Shown in pieces: positions 61,399 through 64,000 of a DNA stretch of 64,000 bases. Each line of letters opens with the position of its first letter. Position 1 is the first letter of the stretch. The position numbers and the translations under genes were made by a program. The DNA comes from Streptomyces sp. NBC_00236 (GTDB lineage: Bacteria > Actinomycetota > Actinomycetes > Streptomycetales > Streptomycetaceae), in NCBI RefSeq assembly GCF_036195045.1, contig NZ_CP108100.1, positions 1,984,001 through 2,048,000 of the forward strand, in the 5' to 3' direction. The notes under the pieces are model-generated. The model did no database searches, had not been told where the DNA came from, and saw only the letters and a list, made by a program, of their open reading frames with translations.

Positions 61399-62376
61399 AT
61401 GCGTGCTGCCCGGCTCATCCGAATGGTGCTGCTCCTGCAGTCCCGCCCCGCCATGACCGCCGCCGAGCTCGCCCACGAGCTCCAGGTGTCGGAGCGGACC
61501 GTCACCCGGGACGCGCAGGCGCTCTCCGAGGCCGGGATCCCCGTCTACTCGGAGCGGGGCCGCGCGGGTGGGTACCGGCTCGTCGGCGGGTACCGCACCG
61601 GACTCACCGGGCTGGCCCGGGACGAGGCCGAGGCGCTCTTCCTCTCCGGCCTGCCCTCCGCCCTGCGCGAGATGGGTCTGGCCGACGCCGCGTCCGCCGC
61701 CCGGCTCAAGGTGTCGGCAGCCCTCCTGCCCTCCCTGCGGGACGCCTCCGCCGGCGCCGCCCGGCGCTTCCACCTGGACGCACCGGGCTGGTACCAGGAA
61801 CCGGTTACACCGGAGCTCCTGCCCGCCGTGGCCGAGGCGGTGTGGGACGACCGGACGATGCGCGCCCACTACCGGCGGGCCGGCCGGGACACCGAGGTGG
61901 AGCGTGAGCTGGCCCCGTACGGTCTCGTCCTCAAGGCCGGCGTCTGGTACCTCTGCGCCCGTGCGGAGGAGGACTTCCGGGTCTACCGGATCGACCGCTT
62001 CACGGCCGTGACCGTGTCGGACACCCGGTTCGTCCGGGACGACAGCTTCGACCTGCCCGCGTTCTGGGACGCACGCGCGGCCCAGTTCGCCCGGTCGCTC
62101 CTGCGGGCCGAGGTGACGCTGCGGCTCTCGGAGGCCGGGGTGCGCAGGCTGCCGCACGCCGTGGACCGAGTCGCGGCCCGGAACGCGCTGGAGGGGGCCG
62201 GTGCGCCCGGGGCCGACGGGTGGGTCACGGTCACCCTGCCGGTCGAGTCCCTGGACGTCGCGTTCGGTCAGCTGCTGGCCCTGGGGCCGGAGTTGGAGGT
62301 GCTGGAGCCGGCCACGCTGCGCGGCAGGTTCGCGGCGGCCGCCGAAGCGCTCCACTCGCTCTATGTGAGGCCGTAA
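61399..62376 (+). CDS. WYL-domain (YafY-type) transcriptional regulator
   Basis: A 325-residue protein with an N-terminal helix-turn-helix (RLIRMVLLLQSRPAMTAAELAHELQVSERTVTRD) and a WYL domain (about 140-230; APYGLVLKAGVWYLCARAEEDFRVYRIDRF), then a C-terminal WCX-like region. WYL proteins sense nucleic-acid or other ligands and repress operons, including phage-defence ones; here no defence genes are seen. CACAAT ends seven bases before the ATG, without a ribosome site, which suggests a leaderless mRNA. Confidence 0.92.
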   Translation: MRAARLIRMVLLLQSRPAMTAAELAHELQVSERTVTRDAQALSEAGIPVYSERGRAGGYRLVGGYRTGLTGLARDEAEALFLSGLPSALREMGLADAASAARLKVSAALLPSLRDASAGAARRFHLDAPGWYQEPVTPELLPAVAEAVWDDRTMRAHYRRAGRDTEVERELAPYGLVLKAGVWYLCARAEEDFRVYRIDRFTAVTVSDTRFVRDDSFDLPAFWDARAAQFARSLLRAEVTLRLSEAGVRRLPHAVDRVAARNALEGAGAPGADGWVTVTLPVESLDVAFGQLLALGPELEVLEPATLRGRFAAAAEALHSLYVRP

Positions 62377-62436
62377 GGCTTCATTTCGGCGTCTGGGCGT
62401 GCATCGGCCCTCTTGGGGGCAGATGCTGGACCCGTG

Positions 62437-62958
62437 ATGGACGAGACGGAATTCTGGGAGCTCATCGACAGCACTCGCGAGGCCGCCGACGGCGACCCCG
62501 AGGACCATGCCGACCTGCTCGTCGAACGGCTGGTGCAGCTCGATCCCGATTCCGTGCTGGACTTCGCGCGGCACTTCGAGGCCCGCTACAACCGGGCGTA
62601 CCGCTGGGACCTGTGGGCGGCCGCCGCCGTGCTGCTCGGCGGGGCGAGCGACGACGCCTTCGACTACTTCCGCTGCTGGCTGATCGGCCAGGGCCGGGAG
62701 GTCTTCGAGGGCGCGGTGCACGATCCGGACAGCCTGGCCGAGCTCCTCGACGACTTCGACGACGAGCTGGACGGGGACGCGGAAGAACTGGGCTACGCCG
62801 CCGACGAGGCGTACGAGCAGCTCACCGGTGTGGTCGCGCCGGACCTCGGGCTGCCGCCGCAGCCGGTCGAGCCGGAGGGAACCCCGTTCGGCTTCGAGGA
62901 CGACGCGGTCCTCGCGGCGCGGCTGCCCGAGCTGTGGCAGCGGTTCGGCGCCGGTTGA
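62437..62958 (+). CDS. DUF4240 family protein
   Basis: A 173-residue acidic protein with the DUF4240 opening DETEFWELIDSTREAADGD and the repeated-helix body (RYNRAYRWDLWAAAAVLLGGASDDAFDYFRCWLIGQGREVFEGAV). The function is unknown. ATG at 62437; a GTG at 62434 is an alternative, and GATGCT sits 7-8 bases upstream, which suggests a leaderless message. It overlaps nothing and lies 16 bases before the convergent acetyltransferase stop. Confidence 0.88.
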   Translation: MDETEFWELIDSTREAADGDPEDHADLLVERLVQLDPDSVLDFARHFEARYNRAYRWDLWAAAAVLLGGASDDAFDYFRCWLIGQGREVFEGAVHDPDSLAELLDDFDDELDGDAEELGYAADEAYEQLTGVVAPDLGLPPQPVEPEGTPFGFEDDAVLAARLPELWQRFGAG

Positions 62959-62974
62959 GGCGCGGCCGGCCCGG

Positions 62975-63502
62975 TCACGGGCCGAGCGGCCGGCCCATCA
63001 GCACGTCGTCCACGTAGCGCCCGCCCAGGAAGAACTCGCCGGGCAGGACTCCCTCGACGGTGAACCCCTCCGACTCGTACAGCGCGCGGGCGGGCGCGTT
63101 GTGCGCCAGTACCCGCAGGGTGATCCGGTTGGCGCCCTGGCCGCGAGCCGTACCGCACGCCGCGCGGACCAGCGTGCGGCCGGTGCCGCGGCCCCGTGCC
63201 CAGGCGGCCACGGCGAGGCCCTGTATCTGCCGGACGTGGGAGTTGCAGGCCAGCGGAGTGGGCGGCACGACGCGTATGTACCCGGCGATGACCGTCTCGC
63301 CCGCCGGGTTCACCGCGTCGGCCACCAGGATGTCCTGCGGCAGGTGCCGGTCGTCGAAGAACGGCGGGTACGGCGGCTGCGGGCTCGGGGTCACCGCGTG
63401 CAGCGTCGACCAGGTGCTCCGGTCGAGCTCCGCGAGAGCGGGGCCGTCGTCGAGGACCGCGGGACGGACAAGGGGCGCGGGAAGAGGGAAGGACTCGGCC
63501 AT
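62975..63502 (-). CDS. GNAT family N-acetyltransferase
   Basis: A 175-residue acetyl-CoA-dependent acetyltransferase with the V/I-x-x-x-x-RGxG/A pyrophosphate motif (GLAVAAWARGRGTGRTLV) and the C-terminal NAPARALYESEGF motif. The substrate is unknown. The ATG at 63502 starts MAESFPLPAPL; a GTG at 63511 is three residues upstream in frame. It diverges from the epimerase across 51 bases. Confidence 0.9.
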   Translation of the reverse strand: MAESFPLPAPLVRPAVLDDGPALAELDRSTWSTLHAVTPSPQPPYPPFFDDRHLPQDILVADAVNPAGETVIAGYIRVVPPTPLACNSHVRQIQGLAVAAWARGRGTGRTLVRAACGTARGQGANRITLRVLAHNAPARALYESEGFTVEGVLPGEFFLGGRYVDDVLMGRPLGP

Positions 63503-63553
63503 AAGCGTCACTGTGCCATGCGTCGCCTGCGGCATGTGGGGCAGGATGGACTC

Positions 63554-64000
63554 ATGCCGCGACCTGTGCCGCACTCCCGTATCGCCGTCACCGGATCGAC
63601 CGGACTCATCGGAGCGGCGCTGGTGCGTTCGCTGCGGTCCGACGGGCACGAGGTGGTCCGGCTGGTCCGGCGGCCTGCCCGGTCGGGCGACGAGGTGGAG
63701 TGGGACCCCAAGCGGGATTACGTGGACGTGGCCGGTCTGGTGGGCTGCGACGCCGTCGTCCATCTCGCCGGGGCCGGGGTCGGCGACCATCGCTGGACCG
63801 AGGCGTACAAGCGGGAGATCCGGGACAGCCGGGTGCTGGGCACGGCCACGATCGCCGAGGCCGTCGCCTCCCTGGACGTCCCGCCGAAGGTGCTGCTGTC
63901 CGGGTCCGCGATCGGCTACTACGGCGACACCGGGGACCGTTCCGTGGACGAGGGCGCGCCGCCCGGCGACGGGTTCCTGCCCTCGGTGTGCGTGGAGTGG
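63554..64000 (+). CDS. TIGR01777-type NAD-dependent epimerase (cut at window end)
   Basis: The first 149 residues of a short-chain dehydrogenase-like protein, beginning MPRPVPHSRIAVTGSTGLIG with the NAD-binding TGSTGLIG. VHLAGAGVG, RDSRVLGTATIAEA and SGSAIGYYGDTGD are typical of the YfcH/SulA (TIGR01777) group, whose function is not established. CAGGAT ends seven bases before the ATG, a leaderless-like arrangement; AGGATGG could equally be a ribosome site. The 3' end is beyond the window. Confidence 0.92.
   Translation, partial: MPRPVPHSRIAVTGSTGLIGAALVRSLRSDGHEVVRLVRRPARSGDEVEWDPKRDYVDVAGLVGCDAVVHLAGAGVGDHRWTEAYKREIRDSRVLGTATIAEAVASLDVPPKVLLSGSAIGYYGDTGDRSVDEGAPPGDGFLPSVCVEW

Noticed and set aside
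1..64000. tRNA, rRNA, IS element or prophage genes
   Set aside because: No CCA-ended cloverleaf, transposase, integrase or terminal repeats were seen; content is continuous housekeeping DNA.

Overview
The window is a chromosomal core segment of a Streptomyces or very close relative. The evidence is the very high GC content with strong third-position GC bias, GTG and TTG starts, actinobacterial families (PspAA, DUF3043, DUF5304-like), and a gene order I recognise from the central S. coelicolor chromosome (qcrCAB and cta genes, then erpA/nadA, pspA, cob genes, pepA, lpd, sucB, aceE). I see no phage, IS element, CRISPR array, rRNA or tRNA. The organism assignment is inference from gene content, not from a database match.

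Layout. 1-10 kb: a DUF5304-like protein, an ArsA-like ATPase overlapping an SRPBCC protein, a metallophosphoesterase, an acyl-CoA synthetase, a PimB-like mannosyltransferase, a GT87-type membrane glycosyltransferase and a lipoprotein metalloprotease candidate. 9-14.5 kb: two paralogous NlpC/P60 peptidoglycan hydrolases, one behind a probable c-di-AMP (ydaO/yuaA) riboswitch; a coiled-coil NYN-domain protein; a zinc ribbon; a rhomboid protease; a stand-alone RAM (AsnC ligand-binding) domain. 14.5-17.4 kb: a cysteine-desulfurase-like enzyme behind a clear SAM-IV riboswitch leader, then trpD. 17.5-26.8 kb: the bc1-aa3 respiratory supercomplex, encoded as ctaE-qcrC-qcrA-qcrB and ctaC-ctaD-ctaF, separated by an L,D-transpeptidase and a degenerate receiver protein.

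27-33 kb: a cysteine desulfurase fused to a TusA domain, a PfkB-family sugar/nucleoside kinase, a membrane-anchored protein of unknown function, an ErpA/HesB Fe-S carrier and divergent nadA. NadA is itself a 4Fe-4S enzyme, so the sulfur and Fe-S theme is coherent. 33-43 kb: an HAE-1-type RND exporter with a NarL-type two-component system, the pspA-pspAA envelope stress pair, DUF3043 plus a methyltransferase, and an HtrA-like lipoprotein protease. 43-51 kb: late cobalamin genes (a PhnP-like MBL domain fused to CobU, then CobT and CobS) interleaved with a TcmP/LCMT-type methyltransferase, an MprF-like aminoacyl-phospholipid synthase translationally coupled to a rhomboid-like protein, an unknown membrane protein and a GH114 lipoprotein.

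52-64 kb: pepA, then lpd and sucB (E3 and E2), a GntR regulator and aceE (E1 of pyruvate dehydrogenase), making most of a 2-oxoacid dehydrogenase complex. After a repeat-rich spacer come a WYL regulator, a DUF4240 protein, a GNAT acetyltransferase and the start of a TIGR01777-type epimerase. Many convergent gene pairs are separated by long perfect hairpins, and several genes look leaderless. The most interesting signals are regulatory: the SAM-IV leader with its small ORF, the c-di-AMP riboswitch, a 21-bp palindrome over the ctaE start codon, and two unusual domain fusions.
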